Assembly (NCBI RefSeq): GCF_042466685.1
Contig: NZ_CP170448.1
Coordinates: 3,782,001 to 3,846,000, forward strand
Source of the DNA: Vreelandella sp042466685
Lineage (GTDB): Bacteria > Pseudomonadota > Gammaproteobacteria > Pseudomonadales > Halomonadaceae
Reading direction: 5' to 3'
Length of the DNA stretch: 64,000 nt
A program made the translations under genes and the position numbers. The number at the start of each line of letters is the position of its first letter. Position 1 is the first letter of the stretch. Positions 43,366-52,377 of this stretch are shown here, in pieces. The notes beneath the pieces were generated by a model. The model saw only the letters and a program-made list of their open reading frames with translations, had not been told where the DNA came from and made no database searches.

Positions 43366-43396
43366 ATAAAAAAAGCGCCGGCGTTTAGGCCGGCGC
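43366..43396 (-). terminator. Intrinsic terminator after asmA
   Basis: On the minus strand GCGCCGGC pairs perfectly with GCCGGCGC (43389-43396 and 43375-43382) and a run of Ts follows. It lies 46 bases after the asmA stop. Confidence 0.92.
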
Positions 43397-43441
43397 AGCA
43401 CTTACTGTTTCAATGAAAGCGTTACTTCACACCCTGGATGC

Positions 43442-45781
43442 TCAGTTAAACAGGCTACGTAGGCCATCGCGAAGTTCTTTGGCAGCGCCTTCACCGAGGC
43501 GTTCGTCGAGTTCATCTAACGAGTCGCCCAGCCGCTCTTCCAGCTCTTCATTTACACGATCTCCGGTTTCGTTACGCAACAGGTCAACAACAGCGGTTTG
43601 GAACATCTCGCGGTCAAAGCGACACCACTCAGTGCGCTCATCGCCGAAATTACCTTCACAGCGTACAGGTAGCGGCAACTGCTCAAGGCGCGGATTGACC
43701 TCACAGGCCGCGTCGGCGGTGTCGACCAAACGAGCATTCGCACGGGTATCAAAGTTCAAGCTAACGAGGTTGAGCTCGCCCTCTCCACGCACATCGATAC
43801 CGGGTAGAGTGATGAGCAGGTCGTCACTCTTCACTAAGCCGTTGCTGATTTGCAAGGTTGCATCAAAGCGCTCAAAGCGAGTATCGGAGTGCCAATCCCG
43901 CAAAGTGCCCTCTCCCTCTAACTGAGCTACCAGTTCGCACATTTGCTTGGAAATGTTGGTATTTAAAATAGCGCCATCGGTTAGACGAGCATTAAGCGCA
44001 CCATTGAGATTGCCGATGAGTGCTTCGCGGGTATTGCCCTGGCTGGTAAGGTCGCCGGATAGATTTAAACGGCCACGCAGTGGTGACGCCTCTTCCTCTT
44101 CGCTGATTGCTTCGATCAGCGGCGCCATCTGGACGTTGCTGATAGTGGGTGATAGCGACCATTCAAGGATGGAGTCCCTCGCATCGACCTGGCCGGTAGC
44201 GCTGAGCTCACCTGCGTAGAAACCAGACTCAAACGCCGTTAGCCGTTGAACGCCGTCGTCGCCACGCAGCTGCAAGCGTGGTTTGTTGAAGGTAAGTCCT
44301 GAAAAAATAAGCGTATCGACACTCAGGTCGCCCTCTAGCGCCAGCTCTCTGAGTGACGATTGCGGCAGCAAGGTGTTGGATTCCTGGGCAAAAGCTTTAC
44401 GTAACAAGCCGCGGCTGGCCTGTTCGGCGGTGGCCTCACCGGGTAGATAACGATCCAAGTCTAGTTGATCACCGGCTAAATCGAACGCCAAGCGTGAGCC
44501 ATCCAGCGCGGCTGTCAGTTCACCGGTAAAGGTGCTGTCATCGACTACTAGCGAGAGGCTAGGCAGCGAGAGTTGTTCAGTATCACCTTCGACGGGGCTG
44601 GTCATGGCGACATCACTAAGCGCAGCCTCGCCCGCGGTAGTGAGGGTAATGCCCGCGCGGGCTAGCCAGGGGCGTAGCGTAAACGGCGCAGCGGTTAGCT
44701 GGCCCCGGTACTTGGGGGCATCACGAAGCTGCTCAATATTAAGGTGCCCACTCACCCTGAGCCCATCCGGCCCAGTGAGTTGCAGCTCCTTGAGCTGGGC
44801 CGTTTGTGCCTGCCAATCCCCCTCCAGGCCAAAGGCAAGCGCCAGCGCCAAGCTGCCTTGCCAGTTATCAGCATTGCGCAGTCCTGTCTCTAGCAGCCCC
44901 TCTTTGATGGTAAGCTGCTGCTCGCCCACACGGGCGAGAAACTCGGCAGCTTTTAAGCTGAGTTGCTGCGGCTCACCCTCAGCACCTTGCGTCGTGCGGG
45001 TGGTCAGCGCCATATTTTCAAGGGCGAAAAGCTTATCTGCTAAACCAAGACGCACGCGAGTTTCGAGATTAATCTCACTGGTCAGGTCTGGGGTGCGCTC
45101 CAAGACCTCGGCATCGAGCCGGTTATGCTTGGTCAGGGTGAACATGGCCTTCAGCGGAAAGGCGCGCAGTGGATTGACGTTGCTGCCTGAGATATTCAGT
45201 TGCTGCATACGCCACAGTGCTTGGGTTTGCGCATCGCGGAAGCGAATATCAGCATTTTTTACTTCAACGCTGGCAATACTTAACACTACCGCCAAGCTAC
45301 CGGCGTCTGCATTAGGGCCAGCACTGGCGGGTGCCAGCACCGTTTCAGCCGCTCCCTCATTATGCTCGGAGAGACGCTCTAACAGGGGCTCCCAGTTACC
45401 TTCGCCTTGGGCATCACGCTCCAGGTTAAGGCGCATACCGTCTAGCGTAAGGCCGTCAACGGCAATTTCCCCGCGTAGCAACGGGCCAAATGCCACGCTC
45501 ACCTCTGCGCGGTCAATCGCCGCAAAAGCAGCGCTCTCTTCAGCCTGTTCGGGTAACCAGGCGCGGGCCTTCTCTACGCTGACGCCGATACGCGGGTAGA
45601 ATGACCAGGTAATCGGGCCTTCCAGCGCTAAATTGAGACCGGTTTGCTCCTCAACAACGGCGGTTAAACGGGGCTTGAAGTCTTCTGGATCCAGAAAAGT
45701 GGTCACATAGACCACGGCGGCGACCGCAACGATGGCAAGAATACCGACCGCTGCCAGCAAAATACGTAATAGCTGTTTCAT
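43442..45781 (-). CDS. asmA: AsmA family outer-membrane assembly/lipid transport protein
   Basis: A 779-residue protein anchored by one N-terminal hydrophobic segment (about residues 5-28), with a long periplasmic part rich in beta structure, typical of AsmA-like proteins that bridge the periplasm and carry phospholipids. The N-terminal block DPEDFKPRLTAVVEEQTGLN and the C-terminal AsmA region around RGRLNLSGDLTSQGNTREAL are recognisable. It is longer than E. coli AsmA (617). It overlaps the upstream acetyltransferase gene by one base (TAATG). Confidence 0.93.
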   Translation of the reverse strand: MKQLLRILLAAVGILAIVAVAAVVYVTTFLDPEDFKPRLTAVVEEQTGLNLALEGPITWSFYPRIGVSVEKARAWLPEQAEESAAFAAIDRAEVSVAFGPLLRGEIAVDGLTLDGMRLNLERDAQGEGNWEPLLERLSEHNEGAAETVLAPASAGPNADAGSLAVVLSIASVEVKNADIRFRDAQTQALWRMQQLNISGSNVNPLRAFPLKAMFTLTKHNRLDAEVLERTPDLTSEINLETRVRLGLADKLFALENMALTTRTTQGAEGEPQQLSLKAAEFLARVGEQQLTIKEGLLETGLRNADNWQGSLALALAFGLEGDWQAQTAQLKELQLTGPDGLRVSGHLNIEQLRDAPKYRGQLTAAPFTLRPWLARAGITLTTAGEAALSDVAMTSPVEGDTEQLSLPSLSLVVDDSTFTGELTAALDGSRLAFDLAGDQLDLDRYLPGEATAEQASRGLLRKAFAQESNTLLPQSSLRELALEGDLSVDTLIFSGLTFNKPRLQLRGDDGVQRLTAFESGFYAGELSATGQVDARDSILEWSLSPTISNVQMAPLIEAISEEEEASPLRGRLNLSGDLTSQGNTREALIGNLNGALNARLTDGAILNTNISKQMCELVAQLEGEGTLRDWHSDTRFERFDATLQISNGLVKSDDLLITLPGIDVRGEGELNLVSLNFDTRANARLVDTADAACEVNPRLEQLPLPVRCEGNFGDERTEWCRFDREMFQTAVVDLLRNETGDRVNEELEERLGDSLDELDERLGEGAAKELRDGLRSLFN

Positions 45782-46263
45782 TACCCTTTCCCTTGTGGGT
45801 CTAACTCAACAAAATCGCTGGTGGCGGGCATGCCCGCTGCCGGCGTTTCTGGATTAGCCATTGGCCGATAACCTAGCTTGGAGAGCAGCACGCGGTCGGC
45901 CAGTGGTAACGTGGACGTTTCAATGCGCAGAACGCGGCCTTCTTGCTTGGCTTGCTCGCCAAGTAGGGCCATCAGGCGCGAGCCGACACCCCGGCGGCGG
46001 GTGGTTTTGCGCACGCAGAGTTCAGACAGCCACCACGCTCGGTCTTGGCCCTCCTGAACAGCGACCGCCCCCAGCAGCCGATCATTAAAGAGTGCGCAGG
46101 CAAAAAAGTGCTGGCCTGCAAAATGTTGTTCAATAAATGGCTCAACCGTTGGGGTGGGCATACGCTCTTGGGGCGCATCCTGGTAGATGCGCACTAGATC
46201 AAGGCGCACCTGCTCATCGGCTTCCCAACGGGCCTGGTCGACATGATGCAGTGTCACCGGCAT
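45781..46263 (-). CDS. GNAT family acetyltransferase, possibly PanZ-like
   Basis: A 160-residue GNAT protein. The acetyl-CoA loop is ELCVRKTTRRRGVGSRLMALL (R-x-x-G-x-G), preceded by FACALFNDRLLGAVAV and followed by LADRVLLSKLGYRP. The N-terminal RLDLVRIYQDAP and the RLL-AV-V/VR-RRRGVG layout recall PanZ/PanM, the acetyl-CoA sensor that activates aspartate decarboxylase maturation, but the match is by eye and an ordinary N-acetyltransferase is equally possible. Coupled to asmA by a one-base stop/start overlap. Confidence 0.8.
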   Translation of the reverse strand: MPVTLHHVDQARWEADEQVRLDLVRIYQDAPQERMPTPTVEPFIEQHFAGQHFFACALFNDRLLGAVAVQEGQDRAWWLSELCVRKTTRRRGVGSRLMALLGEQAKQEGRVLRIETSTLPLADRVLLSKLGYRPMANPETPAAGMPATSDFVELDPQGKG

Positions 46264-46362
46264 GGTGAAATCCTCTTCGCCAAAGCAGCCTGGCTGCTAT
46301 TTCTGCCACAATTGATTGCGGCTACATTTCGCGCATTGTAGCGGATGAGGGCGCCGATTCAC

Positions 46363-46368
46363 TATAAT
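46363..46368 (+). promoter_or_regulatory. Candidate -10 box of the hisBHAF operon
   Basis: A perfect TATAAT sits 92 bases before the hisB ATG in the 196-base gap from the divergent acetyltransferase gene. A convincing -35 box at ideal spacing is not visible, so the call is tentative. Confidence 0.4.
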
Positions 46369-46459
46369 GGTCGCTTCGCCACCGGCTGATCAAACAGTGG
46401 TAAGTTGATGAGAGCCACCAGCCGTCCCTCAGAGTGCGCTTCAGCGCAGGAGATGCAAC

Positions 46460-47053
46460 ATGTCAGCGCGTATTGCCACGGTTAGCCGTGACACCAACGA
46501 AACGCAGATCAAGGTCAGCGTCAACCTCGACGGCGAAGGCCGTCTTAGCGGCCAAACCGGTGTTCCGTTTCTGGATCATATGCTTGATCAAGTTGCCCGC
46601 CACGGGATGATTGATCTTGATATCAATGCCACTGGCGACCTGCATATCGATGACCACCATACCGTAGAAGACCTGGGAATTACCCTAGGCCAAGCTTTTT
46701 TTAAAGCCATTGGCGATAAGCGCGGCATTTACCGCTATGGTCACGCCTATGTGCCCCTTGATGAAGCGCTCTCTCGCGTGGTGATCGATTTTTCCGGTCG
46801 GCCGGGCCTTTATATGAATGTCGAATTCACCCGCGACACCATTGGTAGCCTGGACACTCAGCTGTTCTGGGAGTTTTTCCAGGGCTTCGTCAATCACGCT
46901 CGGGTAACGCTGCATATCGACAACATTAAAGGCTTTAATGCTCACCACCAGGCGGAAACGATTTTTAAAGCCTTTGGCCGGGCGCTGCGTATGGCCGTAG
47001 CGGAAGACCCCCGCATGGAGGGCCAAATGCCCTCCACCAAGGGGAGTTTGTAA
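46460..47053 (+). CDS. hisB: Imidazoleglycerol-phosphate dehydratase
   Basis: A 197-residue monofunctional enzyme for the sixth step of histidine synthesis, dehydrating imidazole glycerol phosphate. The duplicated metal-binding motifs are FLDHMLDQVARHG, DDHHTVEDLGI, the internal repeat GFVNHARVTLHI and NAHHQAETIFKAFGRALR. The enteric phosphatase domain is absent, as usual outside enterobacteria. AGGAG lies about 8 bases before the ATG. Confidence 0.98.
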   Translation: MSARIATVSRDTNETQIKVSVNLDGEGRLSGQTGVPFLDHMLDQVARHGMIDLDINATGDLHIDDHHTVEDLGITLGQAFFKAIGDKRGIYRYGHAYVPLDEALSRVVIDFSGRPGLYMNVEFTRDTIGSLDTQLFWEFFQGFVNHARVTLHIDNIKGFNAHHQAETIFKAFGRALRMAVAEDPRMEGQMPSTKGSL

Positions 47054-47138
47054 TGCTGCTCTCCGCTAGCCCGAATGCGAGCACCGTACCAAGTGCTGTC
47101 TTAAGCAACATCTTAACAACTATTCCAAGGAGCGCTTC

Positions 47139-47780
47139 ATGACCATTGCTGTGATCGACTACGGAATGGGCAATCTTCATTCTGTAGCCAAAGCGCTGGA
47201 GCATGTGACCCATGAGAATGTTGTCATTACCCGCGACCCGCGCCGCATCCTTGGCGCCACGCGTTTAGTGCTGCCGGGCCAGGGGGCCATTCGTGATTGC
47301 GTTGGCGAACTTGAACGCACCGAGTTACGCGGGTTGGTGGACGATATTTTAACCCGCCAGGCCAAACCGCTGCTGGGGATTTGCGTGGGCCAACAGATGT
47401 TGCTGGAGCGCAGCGAGGAGAACGGCGGTGTGGAGTGCCTGGGGTTCTTTAAAGGCAGCGTGGATCGTTTTCCCGGCGATATGCGCGACGCCCACGAGCA
47501 GCGCTTAAAAGTACCCCACATGGGCTGGAACGTGGTCGAACAGCACCATGAACACCCGCTCTGGGCAGGCATAGATAACCAAGAACACTTCTACTTTGTG
47601 CACAGCTACTATGTGAATGCCGCGGAAGATGCCCAGGTATTTGGCACGACTCAATACGGCAAGGTAAGCGCCCACGTGGCCATTGGCCGGGATTCGACCT
47701 TCGCGGTGCAGTTCCACCCGGAAAAAAGCTCCCGCGCAGGCCTTCGTCTGCTTGAAAATTTTGTCACCTGGACGCCCTGA
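47139..47780 (+). CDS. hisH: Imidazole glycerol phosphate synthase, glutaminase subunit
   Basis: A 213-residue class I glutamine amidotransferase supplying ammonia to HisF. The nucleophile cysteine is in LLGICVGQQML, and the His-Glu pair in FAVQFHPEKS; the oxyanion strand is LPGQGAI. AAGGAG lies 6 bases before the ATG. Intact catalytic Cys contrasts with the glutaminase-like protein at 50578-51267. Confidence 0.98.
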   Translation: MTIAVIDYGMGNLHSVAKALEHVTHENVVITRDPRRILGATRLVLPGQGAIRDCVGELERTELRGLVDDILTRQAKPLLGICVGQQMLLERSEENGGVECLGFFKGSVDRFPGDMRDAHEQRLKVPHMGWNVVEQHHEHPLWAGIDNQEHFYFVHSYYVNAAEDAQVFGTTQYGKVSAHVAIGRDSTFAVQFHPEKSSRAGLRLLENFVTWTP

Positions 47781-47791
47781 GAGGATTTTTT

Positions 47792-48538
47792 ATGTTGGTA
47801 ATTCCCGCTATTGATCTCAAAGATGGCCAGTGTGTCCGGTTGAAGCAGGGCCGCATGGAAGACGCGACCTCCTACGGCGATGACCCAGTCGCTATGGCCG
47901 CACGCTGGGTAGAGGCAGGCGCCCGCCGCCTGCACCTGGTTGATTTAAACGGCGCCTTCGAGGGCAAGCCGATGAATGGCGACGCTGTTACGGCGATTGC
48001 TCGCGCCTACCCCAACCTGCCGATTCAAATCGGCGGCGGTATCCGCAGTGCGGAAACCATTGAGCACTATTTAAGTGCCGGTGTCTCTTACGTCATTATC
48101 GGTACCAAAGCAGTAAAAGAGCCTGAGTTTGTCGGCGAGATGTGCCGCGCCTTCCCTGGCCATGTGATCGTGGGACTCGATGCCAAAGATGGCTATGTTG
48201 CCACCGACGGTTGGGCCGAGGTCTCTACGGTCAAGGCCACTGAGCTTGCCAAGCGTTTCGCCAACGATGGCGTCTCCAGCATTGTCTACACCGACATAGC
48301 CCGCGACGGCATGATGCAGGGCGTCAACGTCGAAGCCACCGCACAACTGGCCCGTGAAGGCGGCTTACCGGTGATTGCCTCGGGTGGTGTGACCAATCTG
48401 GACGATATCAAAGCCCTTTGCGAGGTGGCTGATAGCGGCATCCTGGGCGCTATTACTGGCCGGGCGATTTATGAAGGCAGCCTGGATGTTGCCGAAGCTC
48501 AGCGATTGAGCGACCAACTCACGGGAGGCGGCTCATGA
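47792..48538 (+). CDS. hisA: Phosphoribosylformimino-5-aminoimidazole carboxamide ribotide isomerase
   Basis: A 248-residue (beta/alpha)8-barrel enzyme performing an Amadori rearrangement in histidine synthesis. Catalytic Asp8 is in VIPAIDLKDGQCVRL, and the phosphate-binding motifs are IQIGGGIRS and VIASGGVTNLDDI; the second catalytic Asp is in YTDIARDGMM. It lies 11 bases after hisH and overlaps hisF by four bases. Confidence 0.98.
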   Translation: MLVIPAIDLKDGQCVRLKQGRMEDATSYGDDPVAMAARWVEAGARRLHLVDLNGAFEGKPMNGDAVTAIARAYPNLPIQIGGGIRSAETIEHYLSAGVSYVIIGTKAVKEPEFVGEMCRAFPGHVIVGLDAKDGYVATDGWAEVSTVKATELAKRFANDGVSSIVYTDIARDGMMQGVNVEATAQLAREGGLPVIASGGVTNLDDIKALCEVADSGILGAITGRAIYEGSLDVAEAQRLSDQLTGGGS

Positions 48539-49308
48539 GCCTGACTAAACGCATTATCCCCTGCCTGGACGTAGACGCCGGACGCGTTGTTAAAGGCGTT
48601 AATTTTGTCGGCATTCGCGATGCCGGTGATCCGGTAGAGATTGCCCAGCGCTATAACCAGCAGGGCGCCGATGAAATCACCTTCCTCGATATTACCGCCA
48701 GCCATGAAGACCGCGACACCACGGTGGAGATGGTGGAGCGCATTGCCGGTGAGGTGTTTATCCCGCTGACCGTCGGCGGCGGCATTCGCAGCTGCGACGA
48801 TATACGCACCATGTTGAATGCTGGAGCGGACAAGGTCTCCATCAATACCGCCGCGGTCACCAACCCTGAGTTTGTACGCGAAGCCGCCGAGCGCTTTGGC
48901 AGCCAGTGCATTGTGGTGGCGATTGATGCCAAGCGCGTATCGAAAGAGGGAGAAACACCCCGCTGGGAGATTTTCACCCACGGTGGACGCCGCCCAACGG
49001 GCCTGGATGCCGTTGAGTGGGCGCAGAAGATGGTTGAGTTCGGTGCCGGTGAACTGCTGCTCACCAGCATGGATCGCGACGGCACCAAGAGTGGTTTTGA
49101 CCTGGGCGTGACCCACGCGATTTCCGAAGCGGTGAGCGTACCCGTGATTGCCTCGGGCGGTGTCGGCAATCTGGATCATTTCGTGGAGGGGGTGCTCAAA
49201 GGTGGCGCCGATGCAGTGCTGGCCGCGAGCATTTTCCACTTTGGGGAATACACCATCCCCGAAGCTAAGCGCTATATGGCCGAACGCGGTATCGAAATGC
49301 GTCTTTAA
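48535..49308 (+). CDS. hisF: Imidazole glycerol phosphate synthase, cyclase subunit
   Basis: A 257-residue barrel enzyme that uses ammonia from HisH to form the imidazole ring. Catalytic Asp11 (IIPCLDVDAGRVVKG) and Asp131-equivalent (TSMDRDGTKSG), and phosphate sites TVGGGIRSC and VIASGGVGNLDHF, are all present. ATGA overlap with hisA. Confidence 0.98.
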   Translation: MSLTKRIIPCLDVDAGRVVKGVNFVGIRDAGDPVEIAQRYNQQGADEITFLDITASHEDRDTTVEMVERIAGEVFIPLTVGGGIRSCDDIRTMLNAGADKVSINTAAVTNPEFVREAAERFGSQCIVVAIDAKRVSKEGETPRWEIFTHGGRRPTGLDAVEWAQKMVEFGAGELLLTSMDRDGTKSGFDLGVTHAISEAVSVPVIASGGVGNLDHFVEGVLKGGADAVLAASIFHFGEYTIPEAKRYMAERGIEMRL

Positions 49309-49336
49309 AATGCCCTTTATCAACCAGGAACTTCGA

Positions 49337-49843
49337 ATGTTTCGCTCACATCCATGGATGGGATGGCTAGCAGGCTTGCTGTTTAGTATGCCTGCTACCG
49401 CATTCTCGCTACCTGATTGGTCACCGGAACTGGAGTGGGATCATACCCTGGTGCAAACCAGCCTTTATACCCGCCACTTCAGTCCCGACCCAGAACATAC
49501 CAATCAGCAAGACCTGATCAGCATTGAACTGCATAATCCCAATAACTGGCTAGCGGGCGCGGCGTGGTTCAAAAACTCCTTTGATCAACCCACTTGGTAC
49601 TTTTATGCAGGGCGGGAGTTTCCCCTTTGGCAAACCGATCAGGGGTTAAACGTGCGCGCCAAACTCACCGGTGGGCTCCTGCGTGGATATAAAGGCGAGT
49701 ATCGCGACAAAATTCCGCTCAATCACTTGGAAGTTGCCCCGGCCGCACTCCCCAGTATTGGGGTGCAATGGGGCCGGTTTGAGTCTGATCTGATTGTGTT
49801 TGGCGCCGCCGGTATGATGGTAACGGCAGGGGTGCGCTTTTAG
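49337..49843 (+). CDS. Exported beta-barrel-like protein of unknown function
   Basis: A 168-residue protein with a signal peptide (to about residue 22, ATAF), rich in aromatic residues and alternating strands, ending in GVRF, a terminal aromatic as in outer-membrane barrels. The stretches WFKNSFDQPTWYFYAGREFP, LTGGLLRGYKGEYRDKIPL and PAALPSIGVQWGRF recall a family of small proteobacterial outer-membrane proteins often mislabelled as sn-glycerol-3-phosphate transporters, with some resemblance to PagL/PagP-type lipid A enzymes; that link is inference. ATG 49337 follows AGGA by 7 bases; it begins 28 bases after hisF. Confidence 0.72.
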   Translation: MFRSHPWMGWLAGLLFSMPATAFSLPDWSPELEWDHTLVQTSLYTRHFSPDPEHTNQQDLISIELHNPNNWLAGAAWFKNSFDQPTWYFYAGREFPLWQTDQGLNVRAKLTGGLLRGYKGEYRDKIPLNHLEVAPAALPSIGVQWGRFESDLIVFGAAGMMVTAGVRF

Positions 49844-49846
49844 CCG

Positions 49847-50449
49847 CTACTCCTCGACCTCATCCAGCGATAACCCCAGGTTGCTGATACCGCCATTGCG
49901 GCCTAATTTTCGCACCTCTTTAAGCACTGCTTTATCCAGCGAGCCGCTAACGGCTTCCAACACGGCGTCCTGGAAGTCGTTCTCATCTGCCATCAGCGGA
50001 TGATCGCGAATAATCAGTGCCAACGCTTGCGAGTCAACCTCACCTTCAGTGAGCTCTATAAAGGCGCGTACGCCCGCTCGGGAGGTGCGGCTAACATCTA
50101 GCACCGCCTCTGGAGAGTCGCCTTGCAAGGTGTCCAGCAGCGCCGAGACAGACACCACCGCATCCAGGGCGCGCCGGGCACCAAAGCTGTCATCCTCCTC
50201 AGGCGGTTCACACTCGGCTAACTTTTCCGCTTGGCGGGCAAAGTCGATACTGGCATTGGGCACACTCAGTCGCTCCCAGACCAAACTCAGCACAGTACCT
50301 AGTGTATGGCTATCACCCTGGCCGGTGGTTTGCTCATAGAGCACATAGTTAGGCAGCAAGCGCTCGCACAGTGCTGCCATAAAGGCTTGCTGGGCAGGTA
50401 GAGGGAGTTCTTGCAACCGTTGGTAAAAGCCCTGAGGTTTCGACACCAT
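49847..50449 (-). CDS. yjaG: DUF416 family protein YjaG
   Basis: A 200-residue cytoplasmic helical protein of unknown function. The N-terminal block LPLPAQQAFMAALCERLLPNYVLYEQTTGQGD and the later LDVSRTSRAGVRAFIELTEG match the YjaG/DUF416 family seen in E. coli; the C-terminal end is acidic. It converges with the barrel-like gene with a 3-base gap. Confidence 0.88.
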   Translation of the reverse strand: MVSKPQGFYQRLQELPLPAQQAFMAALCERLLPNYVLYEQTTGQGDSHTLGTVLSLVWERLSVPNASIDFARQAEKLAECEPPEEDDSFGARRALDAVVSVSALLDTLQGDSPEAVLDVSRTSRAGVRAFIELTEGEVDSQALALIIRDHPLMADENDFQDAVLEAVSGSLDKAVLKEVRKLGRNGGISNLGLSLDEVEE

Positions 50450-50577
50450 ACTGATTTCCTGGATCGCTTGACGTGGGTTATTGGTGAAAAGTAGCGGGTA
50501 CGTTATCGTCTCTCTACGCTTGGGGCGTTCCGCTCCCCCAGCGCCTTGATGATTGTCCGGCCGGCGAGGAGATTACC

Positions 50578-51267
50578 ATGCATATTCATCTGCTACAGCA
50601 CGGCCCTGACCATGGCCCCGCCCGTTTAACCGATTGGCTGACCAGCATGGGCCATAGTTACACCGTTTTTCATCTCTACGCAGGCGAGCTTAGCCCCCGC
50701 CCAAGCGAAGCCGATGCGTTGATTGTCCTTGATGGCCCAGAGGCGCTACTCGACCAACCACCGGCGTGGTTTAAAGCGGAAGATAAACTGATCAACCGCT
50801 ACTTGGATGGCCAAAAACCGCTGTTGGGCATTGGCCTGGGCGCTCACTGGATAGCCCAGGCGCTGGGCTCAGTGGTGGCGCCTGGTACCTACCCGGAAAC
50901 AGGCTGGCATACGGTCACGCTGGCGCCGGAAAGCTCGCTCGATTTACCCGAAACCTTCACCGCTTTTATGTGGCATCGCTACGTTTTCAGCCTACCCGAC
51001 GACGCCTTACCCCTCGGCGGTAGCGAAGCCGCGCCGCTGCAAGGGTTTGCCTGGGACAGAGGGCGCGTTATCGGCCTGCTGTGTCATCTAGAAGCCACCG
51101 CGGCGAGTGTCAAACAGTTATTGGGGAGCGCTGAGTGGCCCACCGCAACGCCATCCACCGCCCGCTTTGTTCAGGATGCGGCGCAAATATTAGCAGACCC
51201 CAACCGCTTTATTCACCTTGCGCCGCAGCTCGACCGACTGATGACGCAGTGGCTTAAAGCGGCGTAA
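50578..51267 (+). CDS. Class I glutamine amidotransferase-like protein lacking the catalytic cysteine
   Basis: A 229-residue protein with the GATase fold. The nucleophile elbow, normally LGICLGAQ, reads LLGIGLGAHW with Gly86 (GGC, one base from TGC) in place of cysteine; the later FMWHRYVF and CHLEATA segments hold the family's W-H-x-D-like strand and H-x-E dyad. Ammonia release from glutamine is therefore not expected, unless sequencing is wrong. It may be a pseudoenzyme with a binding role. The gene stands alone between yjaG (divergent) and selU (convergent). Confidence 0.8.
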   Translation: MHIHLLQHGPDHGPARLTDWLTSMGHSYTVFHLYAGELSPRPSEADALIVLDGPEALLDQPPAWFKAEDKLINRYLDGQKPLLGIGLGAHWIAQALGSVVAPGTYPETGWHTVTLAPESSLDLPETFTAFMWHRYVFSLPDDALPLGGSEAAPLQGFAWDRGRVIGLLCHLEATAASVKQLLGSAEWPTATPSTARFVQDAAQILADPNRFIHLAPQLDRLMTQWLKAA

Positions 51268-51288
51268 GCGCAGAAGGATGGAGCGCCG

Positions 51289-52377
51289 TCAGCGATTCCA
51301 CTGCCTGGCGGCTTCCAGGCAACTATCCCAATCACCCACATGAACCTCTGGCGGTACGCTGCCACGCTGCTTCTCTAAGTGGTAACGGTAGAGCGGGTCG
51401 TAGTACTCGGTAAGCAGCGGCGCAAGCCAGGCTTCGTGGGCTTGGGGATTGCCTTGAGCATGCTCTTTGAAGGCTAGCACCTGCAGCCGCTGTAAGCGCT
51501 GCAGGCGAGCGTTGCCCAAGCGTTTGCCTAGCCGGATAAGTGCATTACTTAACTGCGCCTGCATTAATTGCCAGCCTTGATAGTCGCCATGACGAGCGGC
51601 ATAGGCCTGTTCCAGATCGATAATATAGTCCTGCTGAATCTGCGCAAGACGCCAATCCAGCGGCATTTCGATACGCACCCGCGGCGCTTGCTGCAGTGCT
51701 CGCCAGAAAGTCAGCGGAATATTGGCGTTGCCAATCTGACGAGACTCATCTTCGATCACCAGCCCTTCCGTCAGCCCGATTAGCCGCTTGGCCAGCGCAT
51801 GCTCAAAGTTGATTTGAGTAGCCGGCTCTTCGGGCCTGCGCCCAAAGGCCGAGCCTTTATGGTGCGCATAGGCCTCTAGATCGACGCCATTATCAAGCTG
51901 ATTTATCAGCGCTGTCTTTGCACAACCGGTGAGCCCTGCAACCACTAGCATCGGCTGACGCGCTGCGGTATCAATGCGCTCACAGAGCACCTGACGCATG
52001 GCTTTCCAGCCGCCCTCCAGCCGTGGCCTTGAGATATCGGCTTCTTCCAGCCACTGTTGAGCAATTTGCGAGCGTAGCCCACCACGAAAGCAGTAGATCA
52101 CTGCATCTGGATGGTCGGCTAAATACGCCTGCCACGCCGCAATTCGCGCCTGCTTGACCTCGCCACTGACCAAGCGCTCGCCCAGTTCAATCGCAGCGGC
52201 TTGGCCGTGCTTTTTATAGGCAATCCCCACCTGATGACGCTCATTATCGACCATCAAGGGCAGATTGACGGCCCCAGGCAGTGCGCCCTGGGCAAACTCG
52301 ACCGGGGCGCGCACATCAATCAGTGGCCACGCTTGGCTGATGACGCTCAATACCGCCGGTGTCGTCGTCAGTGTCAC
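51289..52377 (-). CDS. selU: tRNA 2-selenouridine/geranyl-2-thiouridine synthase
   Basis: A 362-residue enzyme (MnmH/YbbB) that replaces sulphur by selenium in mnm5s2U34 of Glu, Gln and Lys tRNAs via a geranylated intermediate. It has an N-terminal rhodanese domain with active Cys96 (YCFRGGLRSQ) and a C-terminal P-loop domain (GLTGCAKT, residues 148-155). The selenium donor is selenophosphate made by SelD, whose gene overlaps this one by four bases upstream. Confidence 0.96.
   Translation of the reverse strand: MTLTTTPAVLSVISQAWPLIDVRAPVEFAQGALPGAVNLPLMVDNERHQVGIAYKKHGQAAAIELGERLVSGEVKQARIAAWQAYLADHPDAVIYCFRGGLRSQIAQQWLEEADISRPRLEGGWKAMRQVLCERIDTAARQPMLVVAGLTGCAKTALINQLDNGVDLEAYAHHKGSAFGRRPEEPATQINFEHALAKRLIGLTEGLVIEDESRQIGNANIPLTFWRALQQAPRVRIEMPLDWRLAQIQQDYIIDLEQAYAARHGDYQGWQLMQAQLSNALIRLGKRLGNARLQRLQRLQVLAFKEHAQGNPQAHEAWLAPLLTEYYDPLYRYHLEKQRGSVPPEVHVGDWDSCLEAARQWNR

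Noticed and set aside
44532..45599. Long 355-codon plus-strand frame
   Set aside because: It is exactly antisense to asmA, Ser/Arg-rich, with no start signal; a by-product of codon bias in the real gene.
48499..49323. 274-codon minus-strand frame
   Set aside because: It mirrors hisF on the other strand; HisF is unmistakable and this frame shows no family features.
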